A stretch of DNA of 64,000 bases, taken from NCBI GenBank assembly GCA_947488235.1, contig CANLAQ010000001.1, forward strand, positions 48,812-112,811, read 5' to 3'. Position 1 is the first letter of the stretch, and every line of letters begins with the position of its first letter. The notes under the pieces are model-generated. The model was not told the DNA's origin. It made no database searches and saw nothing but the letters and a program-made list of their open reading frames with translations. Shown here piece by piece: positions 7,149-15,403 of this stretch. A program made the position numbers and the translations under genes. The stretch comes from Flavobacteriales bacterium. Its GTDB lineage: Bacteria; Bacteroidota; Bacteroidia; Flavobacteriales_D; Crocinitomicaceae.

Positions 7149-8189
7149 TTAAAAAGGATTATCCTCCTCATCCAAATTCAGTTTTCGATCTTTTCTAATT
7201 TGAAATCTACTTTTTCCTTCTTCAAAAGGAGCCAATTTGCTTTTTGCAAAATCGACATTGAATTTAAGTGTAGTTACGGAACCAAATCTATTTTTAGCTA
7301 AAATCAATTCCATCATAGCCAAAGTAGATTCATTATACTCATCGATTAATAAACCGTAATACTCGGGTCTATATACAAAGAATACCTTGTCTGCATCCTG
7401 CTCTATGCCACCGCTTTCTCTAAGGTCAGTTAGTACAGGCCTTCTATCCCCCCCCCTCATTTCAACACTTCTGCTCAGTTGACTTGAAGCAATTATACAC
7501 ACCTTCAATTCAAGCGCAATCTTCTTCAAAGTCCGACTAATGTATCCCACCTCGAGAACACGACTGTTTCGATAGCGCTTAGAAGAAAGCATTTGCAAAT
7601 AATCAATAATAATTACCTTAATGCCCTTTTCTCTAACCATTTTCTCACAATAATGGAACAATTCGGTCATCGATTCGATTTGTCGATCGTAAAATGAAAG
7701 ATGAAGAGCAGAAAAATACGATTTCAATAACTTTATATCATCCGCATTCACTCTTTTAAAATCAGCCGGATTATGCAGCGGAATCGGTCGCTCTAGAAAA
7801 CCATTGGCAATCCTATACATCAAGGCAGTACTCGTCAAGTCAAATGAAAAATAGAGCACCTGAGTTTGCAAAGAAATCCTAGTCGCAAGATCTAACAGAA
7901 CTAGTGATTTACCCATACCGGGTCTTCCGCCAACTATTATATATTCCCCTAGACTGAGTCCACCTAGTTGACTATCATAATTCGACCAACCAGTGGGAAT
8001 AAGTTCATTAGAATTTCCCTCGCTATCGTCAATGGTTTCCTCTAAACAATTTAAAATGGTTCTAGAGGTATAGTCATCGGTTTCACTTAAACTAGGTTTC
8101 GCTATGAGCTCCTTCAATCTATCAAGTAAAATCCCGTTCTCTGGAGGAAAATCTATTAATATATTCTGTATTTTATCTTGAATTGTCAT
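7149..8189 (-). CDS. DnaB-like helicase (RecA-fold domain only), candidate retron-associated protein
   Basis: The 346-residue product carries the full DnaB C-terminal ATPase: Walker A 'GGRPGMGKS', 'LYFSFDLTSTAL', Walker B 'VIIIDYLQML', the 'SSQLSRSVEMRGG..RP' and 'DLRESGGIEQDAD' region with the arginine finger, and 'AKNRFGSVTTLKFN'. The usual ~150-residue N-terminal domain that contacts primase is replaced by only ~60 residues, so it is unlikely to be the replicative DnaB. The ORF-track start at 8276 is a TTG; the first ATG is at 8189. The stop lies nine bases before the retron a1 repeat. It may act on msDNA or invading DNA, or be the effector restrained by the retron; this is inference. A phage-derived or recombination helicase unrelated to the retron is the alternative. 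Confidence 0.9.
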   Translation of the reverse strand: MTIQDKIQNILIDFPPENGILLDRLKELIAKPSLSETDDYTSRTILNCLEETIDDSEGNSNELIPTGWSNYDSQLGGLSLGEYIIVGGRPGMGKSLVLLDLATRISLQTQVLYFSFDLTSTALMYRIANGFLERPIPLHNPADFKRVNADDIKLLKSYFSALHLSFYDRQIESMTELFHYCEKMVREKGIKVIIIDYLQMLSSKRYRNSRVLEVGYISRTLKKIALELKVCIIASSQLSRSVEMRGGDRRPVLTDLRESGGIEQDADKVFFVYRPEYYGLLIDEYNESTLAMMELILAKNRFGSVTTLKFNVDFAKSKLAPFEEGKSRFQIRKDRKLNLDEEDNPF

Positions 8190-8212
8190 AAAACTTTGAT
8201 TTGCACTTGATA

Positions 8213-8229
8213 GACAATTATGAAGCCAA
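8213..8229 (-). promoter_or_regulatory. Candidate sigma-54 (-24/-12) promoter upstream of the DnaB-like gene
   Basis: The minus strand reads TTGGCTTCATAATTGTC. It matches the TTGGC of the -24 element and TTG of the -12 element with correct spacing, but the -12 dinucleotide is GT rather than GC. Initiation about 12 bases downstream would give a short leader before the ATG at 8189. No 'CAAA' occurs between 8190 and 8433 on the plus strand, so an exact TAnnTTTG box is absent for this gene. Confidence 0.45.
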
Positions 8230-8299
8230 CTTAAAAACACCCTATTTATCTCAATATATTTTAAATAATATATCAATTTTTGAAAAACATAATATATTT

Positions 8300-8324
8300 T
8301 GATATTATAAATACTTTTATATCA
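8300..8324. promoter_or_regulatory. Imperfect palindrome, possible activator site
   Basis: TGATAT (8300-8305) and ATATCA (8319-8324) flank an AT-rich centre, about 70 bases upstream of the -24-like element, a position where sigma-54 enhancers occur. The AT-rich background makes a chance match quite possible. It also lies in the divergent region before the FAD-linked oxidase gene. Confidence 0.25.
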
Positions 8325-8432
8325 GCACTAAAACACTCCTATTTGAATTAATATTTCTAAAATCAATATCTTCCTGATTCACTTTCTAAATAATTAGTAT
8401 TTTCGTCCTGTTGAATTTATTAATCCACCATC

Positions 8433-9818
8433 ATGTTATCAAATGCTGCTATTGCTTTTTTCAAATCCATTGTTGGTGATGAAATGTCAATTTCCCAGGA
8501 AGATCTGTTACATTATGGCCATGATGAGACCGAAGATTTATCTTTCCCTCCTCATGTAGTATTAAAACCTACTATTCCTCAAGAAATATCAAGCATCTTA
8601 AAATATTGCAATGAGCATAAAATTCCAGTAACACCAGCAGGCGCACGAACTGGACTTAGTGGTGGCTCCTTACCGATTTATGGTGGGGTGTTACTTTCCA
8701 TGGAAAAATTCAATAAAATATTAAATATTGATGAGAAAAACCATCAAGTAATTACAGAACCTGGAGTCATCACCGAAGTACTACAAAATACTGTCAAGGA
8801 GAAAGGACTCTTCTACCCTCCGGATCCTGCGAGTAAAGGCTCTTGTTTTATTGGAGGAAATGTGGCTGAAAATTCTGGAGGTCCAAAAGCGGTGAAATAC
8901 GGTGTAACCAATGAATATGTCCTCAATCTAGAAATTGTTTTGCCTACAGGAGAAATTATTTGGACCGGCGCTAATGTTTTAAAAAATGCCACAGGATATA
9001 ATCTAACTCAATTAATTGTCGGTTCTGAGGGTACGCTGGCAGTTGTTACGAAAATTGTCTTAAAACTCTTACCACACCCCACGCACAATCTTTTAATGTT
9101 AGTTCCTTTTTACGATGCAGGTCAAGCATGTGAGGCAGTAGCGGCGATATTCCAAGCTGGAATAACCCCCAGTGGTCTTGAATTCATGGAACGAGACGCA
9201 TTAATTTGGACGCAGAATTTCATTGGAGAAACCACTATTCCCATTGCGGATAACCATGCAGCACATCTATTGATTGAGGTCGATGGTTTTGACACTGAAA
9301 TTTTAATGAGCGACTGTGAAAAAATCATGACCGTGCTAGAAGCCTATCCGCACGATGAAATATTATTTGCTGAATCAGAGGCTCAAAAAAATACCTTATG
9401 GACCTTGCGCAGAAAAGCAGGAGAAGCTGTAAAGTCTCAATCAATTTATAAGGAAGAAGATACGGTAGTACCCCGATATCAATTGCCTGAATTACTTTAT
9501 CATATCAAAAAAATAGGCGCTAAATATGGATTTCAATCTGTTTGCTACGGACATGCGGGAGACGGAAATCTACATGTCAATATCATTAAAGGGAAACTAA
9601 GCGATGCTTTTTGGAACGATGAATTACCCATTGCTATTAGAGAATTATTCACGGAAGTTGTTCGTTTAGGCGGAACCATCTCTGGTGAGCACGGAATCGG
9701 ACTTGTGCAAAAACCCTACATGGATATTGCTTTTTCGGAGGTGAGTTTAAATTTAATGAGGGCGATTAAAAAGGTGTTCGATCCAAACAATATTTTAAAT
9801 CCTGGTAAAATATTCTAA
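8433..9818 (+). CDS. FAD-linked oxidase, glycolate/D-lactate dehydrogenase (GlcD-like)
   Basis: The 461-residue protein fits the VAO/PCMH flavoprotein family in length and motifs. The N-terminal FAD-binding region has 'TPAGARTGLSGGSLP' and 'GGNVAENSGGPKAVKYGV'; the C-terminal domain has 'CYGHAGDGNLHVNI' and ends 'GTISGEHGIGLVQKPYM' then 'FDPNNILNPGKIF', all typical of GlcD/D-LDH-like enzymes. It probably oxidises a 2-hydroxy acid such as glycolate or D-lactate and passes electrons to the quinone pool; the exact substrate is not decided by sequence. It diverges from the retron locus and its 3' end overlaps the convergent SDR gene by four bases. Confidence 0.9.
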   Translation: MLSNAAIAFFKSIVGDEMSISQEDLLHYGHDETEDLSFPPHVVLKPTIPQEISSILKYCNEHKIPVTPAGARTGLSGGSLPIYGGVLLSMEKFNKILNIDEKNHQVITEPGVITEVLQNTVKEKGLFYPPDPASKGSCFIGGNVAENSGGPKAVKYGVTNEYVLNLEIVLPTGEIIWTGANVLKNATGYNLTQLIVGSEGTLAVVTKIVLKLLPHPTHNLLMLVPFYDAGQACEAVAAIFQAGITPSGLEFMERDALIWTQNFIGETTIPIADNHAAHLLIEVDGFDTEILMSDCEKIMTVLEAYPHDEILFAESEAQKNTLWTLRRKAGEAVKSQSIYKEEDTVVPRYQLPELLYHIKKIGAKYGFQSVCYGHAGDGNLHVNIIKGKLSDAFWNDELPIAIRELFTEVVRLGGTISGEHGIGLVQKPYMDIAFSEVSLNLMRAIKKVFDPNNILNPGKIF

Positions 9819-10867
9819 TCAATGCCACTGGCTAGGATTAGATCAATCATCTTGTCGTCCATATCTAGTTGTAATTCCTCACTATCCTTAAGCAGAACTT
9901 GGGTGTGACGATCATCAAAACTTTTATCTGTTGCAAGATATGGCTTGTAAATCCAAAGCAATTCATTCAACATGCGTTCTTTAATCGTTAAATCATGCAT
10001 TCCAATCAAGGGATCAGTTGTTATTGTTAATTGATCATATTGCATTAAAAACTTAATTCTACTTAGAATGTATTGATTTGTAGGAGGATTTGGATTCGTA
10101 ACATGGAAAATCTGTTCATTTTCTCCAAGAGCATGAACTGCCAAAAGTACTTTTACAACATAATCAATCGGCACCAAATTAGAGGTCCCTTTTGCTGAAG
10201 CAATAATCCTGAATAATTCATTTGAACAACCATCGCGCAAAGCCCGTTTTTTGAATACTGATAAGGCTCTTAAGAAACCATAAATAGCAAAATTAGAGTC
10301 TGCACGACCTGTTTTGGAATCGCCAACGATGATGGAAGGACGCACAATATTAACTTTCATTTTATCCTTATAGGACATTACTTCTCGTTCAGCATAGACT
10401 TTAGAAAGCTCGTATGGATTGTGGCAATCTTGATTTTCAGAATACAATTCCTCTACCCCTTTCATTTCCTTACCTAAAGTATAAGCAGTACTCACTTGAA
10501 TGAATTGCTTAAGCCCTAATTTCTCAGATAATTCTAAGGTATTTTTAGTTCCTTGAAGATTGATTTTCATTAATTCATCCGCCAATTCTTCATCAAACTT
10601 AACCATAGCGGCTAAATGATATACCGTATCAATGGAACCCTTGTTTTCATCAATAAATTCAAGAGATTGACCCAAATTTATGAGCGTAACATCCCCTTTT
10701 ATTATAGAAATCCTTTCGAGCTCTTCTGAATTAAACTTAGATAGTAGTTGTTTAGCTTTTCGATCGCTTCTCGCTAATACCATTACCGAATGACCTTGTC
10801 GAATCAATTCACTTACGAGAATCCCTCCTAAAAAACCAGTACCACCTGTGACTAAAAAGCGTTTCAT
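9815..10867 (-). CDS. SDR-family NAD(P)-dependent oxidoreductase/epimerase (thioester reductase-like fold)
   Basis: The N-terminus is a Rossmann fold with 'VTGGTGFLGGILVSEL'. Later come 'VYHLAAMV', 'FIQVSTAYTLG' and 'NPYELSKVYAEREVM' (catalytic Y-x-x-x-K), then 'VNIVRPSIIVGDSKTG', giving an extended SDR of the NAD-binding_4/male-sterility type. Such enzymes reduce acyl-thioesters or modify sugars or lipids; the substrate is unknown. The ORF-track start at 10876 is a TTG, so I use the ATG at 10867. It is the last gene of a minus-strand run from fabG and shares a tail-to-tail overlap of four bases with the FAD-linked oxidase gene. Confidence 0.82.
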   Translation of the reverse strand: MKRFLVTGGTGFLGGILVSELIRQGHSVMVLARSDRKAKQLLSKFNSEELERISIIKGDVTLINLGQSLEFIDENKGSIDTVYHLAAMVKFDEELADELMKINLQGTKNTLELSEKLGLKQFIQVSTAYTLGKEMKGVEELYSENQDCHNPYELSKVYAEREVMSYKDKMKVNIVRPSIIVGDSKTGRADSNFAIYGFLRALSVFKKRALRDGCSNELFRIIASAKGTSNLVPIDYVVKVLLAVHALGENEQIFHVTNPNPPTNQYILSRIKFLMQYDQLTITTDPLIGMHDLTIKERMLNELLWIYKPYLATDKSFDDRHTQVLLKDSEELQLDMDDKMIDLILASGID

Positions 10868-10895
10868 AAATTGCAAATTATTTTTCTAAGCTTAA

Positions 10896-11411
10896 TTATT
10901 TCAAAAAAGTTAGATTTCTTGAGTACATCAAGATAAAAATAAATGCAAAAAAAGCATTTATCACCACCATCTCCGTAGGAACAAATGCTGGATTAACAAA
11001 TAAATAAGTTTGTGCTAAATATACTAAAGAATATACGATATACAAATGAAAACCCAATCGTTTTCCTTGAAACATAAATAATGCAGCAACAGAACCGATG
11101 GCCGCAACTGTTAAAGAAACCAGGTGAAATCCAATAAAATTGGCATACATAGCATCTGTTAAATATTGTATTTTTTGCATCAAATTCGCTAAATAATACA
11201 TTTTTATCTCTAACATTTGATTCATTGATGTTGCTAGCACAACCTTAGATTGCTTAATTTCTTCTAAAGAAGGTTTTCCCATCAACAAGGTAAATAAACT
11301 ACTCATTATTGCAAGACCTGTATTACACCAAGTTAAAATAATTAAGGCAAACAAAAATCTAGGAGGCCTCGATTTCACAACTGATTTATCCGACTGTTCT
11401 GTGTTACTCAT
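10896..11411 (-). CDS. Hypothetical multi-pass membrane protein
   Basis: This 171-residue protein has about four hydrophobic segments (roughly residues 20-44, 92-113, 118-136 and 145-165) and a polar loop after the first. I do not recognise a family. Its ATG overlaps the end of hutH by four bases, so translation is probably coupled, and the SDR gene follows 28 bases later. Its place in the run fabG-hemB-hutH gives no firm functional clue. Confidence 0.7.
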   Translation of the reverse strand: MSNTEQSDKSVVKSRPPRFLFALIILTWCNTGLAIMSSLFTLLMGKPSLEEIKQSKVVLATSMNQMLEIKMYYLANLMQKIQYLTDAMYANFIGFHLVSLTVAAIGSVAALFMFQGKRLGFHLYIVYSLVYLAQTYLFVNPAFVPTEMVVINAFFAFIFILMYSRNLTFLK

Positions 11412-12898
11412 ATTTTCATTTTATTACTAACAAAATTTTTCGCGTTAACCATATCAATATGGCAATTCCGATCAACCTTTAAAAAACGCACCTCTTTTCT
11501 GAATTGAGAAAACAAATCTTCCAATTTAGGAGATGATGTCATCGGGCGTCTAAACTCCAATGCTTGCGCAGCATTAATAAGTTCAATGCCCATAATAGCA
11601 TAACAATTATCAATGATGCGATGCAGTTTTGTAGCGGCATTGGCACCCATACTCACATGATCTTCTTGTCCATTACTTGAATCAATAGTATCAACAGAGG
11701 CCGGAGTACACAATTGTTTGTTTTGGCTCACCATTGCTGCACAGGCATAATGAACTATCATTAACCCAGAATTCAATCCAGCATTTTCAATTAAAAAAGC
11801 AGGCAATGCTCTGGTTCCAGAAATTAACTTGTAAGTTCTTCGCTCAGAAACACTTCCCATTTCAGCAAGAGCAATGGCTAAAAAATCCAAGGATAAGGCC
11901 AAAGGTTGGCCATGGAAATTTCCTGCAGATACCACATCATCGTCATCAGGGAAAATGGTAGGATTATCCGTTACAGCATTTATTTCTCTTTCAACTATTT
12001 TGGCGCAATGATCAAATACATCCTTTGATGCCCCATGAACTTGAGGGATACATCTAAAAGAGTATGGGTCTTGAACATGTGCTTTTGGCCGATTGAGCAT
12101 TTCACTTCCCATCATAATTTGACGGAAATAAGAAGCTGTTTCAATTTGACCCACTTGATTCCTTATTTCATTAACATTTGACTGAAATGGCTCTTTTCGA
12201 CCATCAAAGGCATCCAAAGATAAGGCCGCAATGTTGTTGAATTTAAGCCAAATATTGGAACAATGATGCACTGCATAACTGGCATAGGCACTCATAAACT
12301 GAGTCCCGTTCAATAGCGCTAAACCTTCTTTTGACTTTAAAACTAAAGGAGAAATCCCCAATTGAAGATGTAAATCTTTAGCCGACATTTTAAGTCCTTT
12401 ATAATACACTTCACCCTCACCAATTAAAGCCAAAGAAATATGTGCTAGAGGCGCTAAATCACCCGATGCTCCTAAACTTCCTAACTCGAATACTAAAGGT
12501 AAAATGTCATTATTATAAAAAAACAAGAGACGCTCAACCGTTAATAGATCAACGCCAGAATTCCCATGCGCTAAGCCAATAGCTTTAAGCAGTAAAATGC
12601 GTTTAATAATTTCATTTGGAATTTCAGCTCCCATTCCACAAGCATGAGAAACAACAAGATTTCTTTGAAGTTCGCCTAAATCAACCGATGAAATTGCTGT
12701 ATTGCATAAAGACCCAAATCCTGTGTTAATACCATAAATTAATTGATCTGAATTGGCTATTTTTTCATCTAAATAAGAGCGACACTTATTAATCGCCTCC
12801 TTAGCTGACTCATTTAATTCAACTTGGCAATTAGACGCTAAAATCTCTTCAAATTTATTTAGACTTATCCATTGATTATCAATGTAGTAAATAGACAT
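11408..12898 (-). CDS. hutH: Histidine ammonia-lyase (HAL/PAL/TAL family)
   Basis: The 496-residue enzyme has the MIO-forming triad Ala-Ser-Gly at 144-146 ('GSLGASGDLAPLAH'). The substrate-selectivity pair is Ser-His ('NLVVSHACGMG', 84-85), the pattern of histidine rather than tyrosine or phenylalanine lyases. 'QVHGASKDV', 'DNPTIF' and 'NFHGQPLA' are further family signatures. It deaminates L-histidine to urocanate in the cytoplasm. The rest of the hut pathway is not next to it: urocanase and imidazolonepropionase are not in the window, and a formimidoylglutamase lies 44 kb away. It sits between hemB and a membrane protein in one operon. A related aromatic amino acid lyase of pigment pathways is the alternative. 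Confidence 0.85.
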   Translation of the reverse strand: MSIYYIDNQWISLNKFEEILASNCQVELNESAKEAINKCRSYLDEKIANSDQLIYGINTGFGSLCNTAISSVDLGELQRNLVVSHACGMGAEIPNEIIKRILLLKAIGLAHGNSGVDLLTVERLLFFYNNDILPLVFELGSLGASGDLAPLAHISLALIGEGEVYYKGLKMSAKDLHLQLGISPLVLKSKEGLALLNGTQFMSAYASYAVHHCSNIWLKFNNIAALSLDAFDGRKEPFQSNVNEIRNQVGQIETASYFRQIMMGSEMLNRPKAHVQDPYSFRCIPQVHGASKDVFDHCAKIVEREINAVTDNPTIFPDDDDVVSAGNFHGQPLALSLDFLAIALAEMGSVSERRTYKLISGTRALPAFLIENAGLNSGLMIVHYACAAMVSQNKQLCTPASVDTIDSSNGQEDHVSMGANAATKLHRIIDNCYAIMGIELINAAQALEFRRPMTSSPKLEDLFSQFRKEVRFLKVDRNCHIDMVNAKNFVSNKMKI

Positions 12899-12908
12899 AT
12901 TTAATGTA

Positions 12909-13880
12909 TTACTTTTTATTAAATTTAGCGAAATCTTTAGCGAAATAAGTCAGAATTCCATCTGCTCCTGCCCTTCTTATACTCAACAATATTTCAGCAA
13001 CTGCTAATTCATAATTCAACCATCCTTTTTCAGCTGCTGCAATCACCATAGCACATTCTCCGCTTACATTATAGGCGGTAATTGGAATTGGAAAATTTTC
13101 TTTCATCAAATGAATAATGTCCAGATAAGCCAATGCTGGTTTAACCATTAACATATCTGCTCCTTCTTCCATATCCAATTGACCTTCAAGAAGGGCTTCT
13201 CTTTTATTGGCAGGATTCATTTGATATGTTTTTTTATCACCTGATTTAGGCGCTGAATTCAAAGCGTCTCTAAAAGGACCATAAAAAGCACTTGCATATT
13301 TTGCAGTGTAAGACATGATGCTTGTATCAGTATATCCTGCAATATCTAACGCTTCACGAATAACACCCACCCTACCATCCATCATGTCTGAGGGACCAAT
13401 GATATCAACTCCAGCCTGTGCTTGCGCTACAGCCATTTTAGCCAAAATACCTAAAGTGTCATCATTTACTATTTTACCGTCTATTACCAAACCATCATGA
13501 CCATCAGATGAATAAGGATCCATAGCAACATCACTCATGATCACCATTTCAGGAAATCTTTCTTTAAGTTCACGAATAGCACTGAGATAGAAATTATCTT
13601 GTGCATAGCTATAACTAGCTATCTTATCTTTTAAAGATTCATCAACTGCTGGAAATAGATCATAACTATAAATTCCTAAATTCATACACGCTTCCACTTC
13701 TGGAATTAGCGTATCTATGGACCATCTGAAATTATTGGGCAAAGAAGCTATTTCTTCTTTTACACCTTTACCATCTTTTAAGAAAATGGGATAAATAAGA
13801 TGTTGAACTCCTAATTGAGTTTCCTCTAACATATTACGAATAGCACTAGACTTTCGATTTCTTCTTGGACGAATATTCAT
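12909..13880 (-). CDS. hemB: Porphobilinogen synthase (delta-aminolevulinate dehydratase)
   Basis: The 323-residue length is standard. It condenses two 5-aminolevulinate molecules to porphobilinogen in heme synthesis. Recognisable segments are 'MSDVAMDPYSSDGHDGLV', 'AGVDIIGPSDMMDGRVG', 'YTAKYASAFYGPFRDA' with the first Schiff-base Lys, and 'GADMLMVKPALAYLD' with the second. The Asp/Ser-rich metal loop lacks the Cys triplet of zinc enzymes, suggesting a magnesium-type enzyme. It lies eight bases after fabG and ten before hutH. A second heme gene, hemF, lies at 38.5 kb. Confidence 0.95.
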   Translation of the reverse strand: MNIRPRRNRKSSAIRNMLEETQLGVQHLIYPIFLKDGKGVKEEIASLPNNFRWSIDTLIPEVEACMNLGIYSYDLFPAVDESLKDKIASYSYAQDNFYLSAIRELKERFPEMVIMSDVAMDPYSSDGHDGLVIDGKIVNDDTLGILAKMAVAQAQAGVDIIGPSDMMDGRVGVIREALDIAGYTDTSIMSYTAKYASAFYGPFRDALNSAPKSGDKKTYQMNPANKREALLEGQLDMEEGADMLMVKPALAYLDIIHLMKENFPIPITAYNVSGECAMVIAAAEKGWLNYELAVAEILLSIRRAGADGILTYFAKDFAKFNKK

Positions 13881-13888
13881 TTCAAAAA

Positions 13889-14635
13889 TTACATTAACAT
13901 CCCACCACAGACATGAAGGGTTTGACCCGTAATATAAGCAGACATATCAGAAGCTAGAAAAACAGTAGCATTAGCAACATCTATTGGTTGCCCACCTCTT
14001 TTTAATGGAATTGAATTTCTCCAAGTTTCTACCACTGTTTGATCTAATACTTCCGTCATTTCTGTTTCGATAAACCCAGGTGCGATAGCATTACATCTAA
14101 TATTCCTTGAGCCTAATTCAGCCGCAATAGACTTAGTAAATCCAATTAATCCTGCTTTAGATGCTGCATAGTTAGACTGACCGGCATTTCCTTTAACACC
14201 AACAACGGACGACATATTAATAATAGAACCACTTCTTGCTTTGAGCATAGGTCTTTGAACTGCCTTGGTCATGTTAAAAGCTGATTTCAAATTGGTATTA
14301 ATTACTTCATCCCATTGTTCTTCAGTCATGCGCATCAACAAAGTATCTCTTGTTATTCCTGCATTATTAACGAGAACATCAATGGTTCCATATTCCGCTA
14401 CAATATCATCAACCAATTTTTGCGCGTCATCATATTTAGAAGCATCAGACTTAAATCCTTTTGCCTTACCACCGTTTGCCGTTAGTTCATTTACTAAGGC
14501 ATTAGCTTTTTCTTCAGAAGAAAGATAAGTAAATATCACTGTAGCTCCTTGTTGTACACATTCCGTAGCAATAGCTTTTCCAATGCCTCTTGATGCACCG
14601 GTTATCAATACAATTTTATTTTCTAAAAGTCCCAT
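13889..14635 (-). CDS. fabG: 3-oxoacyl-[acyl-carrier-protein] reductase
   Basis: The 248-residue classical SDR carries 'LITGASRGIGKAIA' for NADP(H) binding, 'LVNNAGITRDTLLMRM', the catalytic Ser in 'INMSSVVG', and 'YAASKAGLIGFTKS'. 'RCNAIAPGFIETEMTE' and the C-terminal 'ITGQTLHVCGGM' are strongly FabG-like. It reduces 3-oxoacyl-ACP in the fatty acid elongation cycle. The ORF-track start at 14650 is a GTG; the ATG at 14635 gives the normal N-terminus. It heads the minus-strand operon fabG-hemB-hutH and is preceded by a TATCTTTG box. Confidence 0.93.
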   Translation of the reverse strand: MGLLENKIVLITGASRGIGKAIATECVQQGATVIFTYLSSEEKANALVNELTANGGKAKGFKSDASKYDDAQKLVDDIVAEYGTIDVLVNNAGITRDTLLMRMTEEQWDEVINTNLKSAFNMTKAVQRPMLKARSGSIINMSSVVGVKGNAGQSNYAASKAGLIGFTKSIAAELGSRNIRCNAIAPGFIETEMTEVLDQTVVETWRNSIPLKRGGQPIDVANATVFLASDMSAYITGQTLHVCGGMLM

Positions 14636-14652
14636 ATTTATATTTTTCACTA

Positions 14653-14660
14653 CAAAGATA
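14653..14660 (-). promoter_or_regulatory. -7 box (TATCTTTG) of the fabG operon promoter
   Basis: The minus strand reads TATCTTTG, an exact TAnnTTTG match, 17 bases before the fabG ATG. It is set back to back with the box of the divergent YiiX-like gene at 14692. Confidence 0.65.
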
Positions 14661-14691
14661 AAGATAATGTTTTTTAGCAGCAGTAATTCCT

Positions 14692-14699
14692 TATTTTTG
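14692..14699 (+). promoter_or_regulatory. -7 box (TATTTTTG) before the YiiX-like gene
   Basis: Exact TAnnTTTG match five bases before the ATG at 14705, implying a very short or absent leader. Confidence 0.6.
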
Positions 14700-14704
14700 A
14701 TCTT

Positions 14705-15403
14705 ATGATTTTCGGTCCAAAAGATATAAATTTCAAGATTTACAAAGTAATTTTCTTTGTAATCATCATAACTGGCTTAGTTTACAGCTTTTCATTTGTT
14801 TATAAGAACAATAAGCAAAAACAAGAATTATTTTCTAAAAATAAAAAAAGTAATTATTCTGTTCAAGATGGTGATGTTATTTTTCAATCCTCTTATTCGA
14901 AACAAAGTCAAGCAGTTGAAATTGCCACCAATTCAAAATATTCCCATTGTGGAATTATATTTATAGAAAATAATGTCCCTTATGTATACGAAGCAGTTCA
15001 ACCGGTTGGTAAAAGAAAGCTAGAAGACTGGATCAGTAGTGGTGTAGATCAAACTTGTGTCATCAAAAGATTTAAAGGTATTGATACGCTTGACAAAAAA
15101 TCACTTTTAAAAATGAAAGAATACGCAGCAGCACAATTCGGAAAAAATTATGACGGCTATTTCTCTTGGTCGGACAAAGAAATGTATTGTTCCGAACTGG
15201 TGTACAAGACTTATAAAAACTGCATTAACTTCGTTTTAGCCCAACCGAAAACACTTAGAGATTTTAATATTGATGCCCCTGTAGTTCGAAAAATAATGAA
15301 GGAACGGTATGGAGATGATATTCCTTATGACGAGCTTATGATTTCTCCTGGACAAATATTTGATGCACCTTCTTTATACACAATATTCAGTAATGAAAAA
15401 TAA
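14705..15403 (+). CDS. YiiX/YebB-like NlpC/P60-superfamily hydrolase, membrane-anchored
   Basis: An N-terminal hydrophobic segment (about residues 12-32) is followed by a permuted papain-like fold: 'VQDGDVIFQSS', 'SKYSHCGIIFIENN' with the Cys next to a His, and 'YCSELVYKTYKN'. This matches the YiiX/YebB group of the NlpC/P60 superfamily, thought to hydrolyse amide or lipid-type bonds; the substrate of these proteins is poorly known. The 232-residue length is normal. It is the first gene of a plus-strand run with cysC, a rhodanese and a DedA protein, and overlaps cysC by 11 bases. Confidence 0.8.
   Translation: MIFGPKDINFKIYKVIFFVIIITGLVYSFSFVYKNNKQKQELFSKNKKSNYSVQDGDVIFQSSYSKQSQAVEIATNSKYSHCGIIFIENNVPYVYEAVQPVGKRKLEDWISSGVDQTCVIKRFKGIDTLDKKSLLKMKEYAAAQFGKNYDGYFSWSDKEMYCSELVYKTYKNCINFVLAQPKTLRDFNIDAPVVRKIMKERYGDDIPYDELMISPGQIFDAPSLYTIFSNEK

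Noticed and set aside
7149-8189. The helicase as the housekeeping replicative DnaB
   Set aside because: The N-terminal primase-interaction domain is missing and the protein is about 150 residues too short.
8190-8276. N-terminal extension of the DnaB-like ORF to 8276
   Set aside because: The track start is a TTG, the first ATG is at 8189, the extra 29 residues match nothing, and the promoter-like site lies inside this interval.
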